Below, in pieces: positions 6,169-7,343 of a DNA stretch of 7,343 bases. A program made the position numbers and the translations under genes. The notes below the pieces were generated by a model. It was given only the letters and a program-made list of their open reading frames with translations. It did not search any database and was not told where the DNA came from. Positions within the stretch are counted from its first letter, which is position 1. Every line of letters begins with the position of its first letter. The DNA comes from an uncultured Oscillospiraceae bacterium (GTDB lineage Bacteria; Bacillota; Clostridia; Oscillospirales; Acutalibacteraceae), in contig URYX01000083.1 in NCBI GenBank assembly GCA_900552225.1, positions 1 to 7,343 of the forward strand, written 5' to 3'.

Positions 6169-6477
6169 CTGCAGTCGGTTCCGTCCTCCCTGTATGAAAT
6201 GGCCAAGGTGGAGGGAGCTACTCCGTGGGAGATTTTCTGGAAAATTACATTTGTAATGATCAGTCCCATGCTGGTGTTGTGCACCATTTATTCGATCATC
6301 GATTCTTTTACAGCCTACAATAACCGGGTAATTCTTGCCATTGAAAACCAGATGTATGGGGTCGGGAACATGGGCTTGGCCTCGGCAATGTCTTGGATCT
6401 ATTTCGGGATTGTGACGGTGATTCTGTTGGCGGTGGCCGGCGTCGGTTCAAGACTTGCCTTCTATTACGATAAATAA
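6160..6477 (+). pseudogene. 5'-truncated ABC sugar-transporter permease (MalF/LplB-type)
   Basis: From about 6160 the frame reads LSALQSVPSSLYEMAKVEGATPWE and onward, the conserved cytoplasmic EAA loop of an ABC importer permease, which docks on the ATPase (roughly 6196-6267). Two hydrophobic segments follow, the second (SWIYFGIVTVILLAVAGVG) being the last transmembrane helix, and then a normal C-terminus FYYDK with a TAA stop. Full-length members have about 290-320 residues; only about 105 remain, so the first several helices are missing. Upstream codons in the same frame (6088-6159) do not look like permease, and the space is taken by the opposing mutase promoter. No ribosome binding site precedes the possible ATGs at 6109. 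The gene is either a broken remnant or the product of an artificial join. It would pair with the permease that starts at 6496. Confidence 0.8.
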
Positions 6478-6495
6478 GGGGGTGCTGTTTATCTT

Positions 6496-7343
6496 ATGCT
6501 GCGCTCTGTAAAATCTCGAAAGGATCGGTGGCCGGGCTTCCGCCCGCGGCTGCAGCTTCAAAAGCATGCATGGCCTCTCGTCCGCTTTTTGCTGGTGTTC
6601 GGGATTTCATTTGTCATTCTTTATCCGCTGCTGGTCCGGTTAACGGTCTCCTTTATGACGGAAAAGGATCTGATGGATCTAACGGTAAAATGGATTCCCA
6701 AAACGCTGACCCTGGAGAATTATGAAATTGCGCTGAAGGCTTTGCGTCCGGAAAAGACCTTGATAAATTCCGGGTTCTATACGGTAGTGATTACGCTGAT
6801 CCAATTGCTGACCTGTACCCTGGCGGCTTACGGATTCGCTCGCTACCCGTATCCGGGGAGCAAAGTGATTTTTGCACTTCTTATCTTTGCGCTGGCGGTT
6901 CCGCCGCAGACCTACATATCGGCACAGTATGTACAGTTTCGGTTTTTGGATCCCTTTGGGCTTATGACCATGCTTCACGGAAAATCCGGAATGATCAATA
7001 CGATGCTTCCCTTTATACTGCGGGCTGTTTTTTGCCAGGGAATCCGTAACGGACTATATATCTTTTTGATGGTGCAGTATTTCCGGAACCTGCCGGTTGA
7101 GCTGGAAGAGGCGGCCAATGTGGACGGAGCAGGCACGGTTCGCGTGTTTTTCAGTATTATTCTTCCGAATTCGACTCCTATTTTGGTGACGGTCGGAGTG
7201 CTTTCTGTCGTCTGGCAGTGGAATGACAGCTTTTTTACTGCCATGCTGGCACCGCAGATGGATTTCATGGCGACTAATGTCGGCAAAATCTATAATCTGC
7301 TGCGCGAGGCCACAGGCACGACCGATTTCCTGCAGCAGGATAC
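6496..7343 (+). CDS. Carbohydrate ABC transporter permease (MalG-type), 3' end outside window
   Basis: This is the second membrane subunit of a CUT1-type importer for sugars or oligosaccharides. The ATG at 6496-6498 begins MLRSVKSRKDRW; an AAGGGGGTG site lies 11 bases upstream, overlapping the stop of the truncated permease 18 bases away. The frame stays open for 282 residues to the window edge. A basic cytoplasmic N-terminus (1-28) is followed by TM1 (about 29-53), a loop with KWIPKTLTLENYEIAL (65-80) typical of MalG-like proteins, and further helices at about 93-114, 123-142 and 170-195. The EAA loop EEAANVDGAGTVRVFFSIILP (204-224) contacts the ATPase. VVWQWNDSFFTAM (238-250) is also a family landmark. 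Family length is near 290-310 residues, so about 10-30 are missing. The substrate cannot be inferred; no binding protein or ATPase is in view. Confidence 0.93.
   Translation, partial: MLRSVKSRKDRWPGFRPRLQLQKHAWPLVRFLLVFGISFVILYPLLVRLTVSFMTEKDLMDLTVKWIPKTLTLENYEIALKALRPEKTLINSGFYTVVITLIQLLTCTLAAYGFARYPYPGSKVIFALLIFALAVPPQTYISAQYVQFRFLDPFGLMTMLHGKSGMINTMLPFILRAVFCQGIRNGLYIFLMVQYFRNLPVELEEAANVDGAGTVRVFFSIILPNSTPILVTVGVLSVVWQWNDSFFTAMLAPQMDFMATNVGKIYNLLREATGTTDFLQQD

Noticed and set aside
6003..6287. Leftward open frame of 94 codons across the mutase promoter and the permease remnant
   Set aside because: It runs through the promoter, leader and ribosome binding site of the mutase gene and through antisense permease sequence, and has no ribosome binding site.

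Overview
The window looks like chromosomal DNA from a GC-rich Clostridia-type Bacillota, possibly an Oscillospiraceae-like gut anaerobe. This rests on AAGGAG-type ribosome binding sites, a sigma-A-type promoter, the PrmA, RsmI and phosphohexomutase sequence types, and a lipoprotein with a Gram-positive style signal peptide. The taxonomic placement is inference from gene types and composition, not a database match.

Layout. Bases 1-209 hold no convincing gene. They contain several hairpins that look like transcription terminators: a symmetric one at 10-29, a weak one at 90-117 and a strong rightward one at 126-165. From 6006 down to 210, six genes run leftward as one compact unit: a phosphoglucomutase/phosphomannomutase-family enzyme, prmA (ribosomal protein L11 methyltransferase), rsmI (16S rRNA 2'-O-methyltransferase), a membrane-anchored DMP19/DUF4375-like protein, an unrecognised multi-pass membrane protein and an unrecognised lipoprotein. 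A near-consensus promoter (TTGCCA, 17 bp, TATACT with an extended -10) at 6066-6094 drives the unit. Junctions are tight: ATGA overlaps at prmA/rsmI and rsmI/DUF4375, an 11-base overlap next, then a 13-base gap. The last five genes are probably transcribed and translated together. Their products combine two translation-apparatus methyltransferases with three envelope proteins of unknown role.

At about 6095-6160 the character changes. To the right, genes run rightward, base composition is visibly lower in G+C, and the first gene is only the C-terminal third of an ABC sugar-transporter permease with no start and no room for its N-terminus. A second permease (MalG-type) follows from 6496 and runs off the window. 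The two would normally form the membrane channel of a CUT1-type carbohydrate importer. The broken first permease beside an intact housekeeping promoter marks either a genomic rearrangement or an assembly join. This junction is the most important thing to check. I found no CRISPR array, tRNA, rRNA, transposase or clearly new multi-gene system. The most novel content is the trio of uncharacterised envelope proteins attached to prmA-rsmI.
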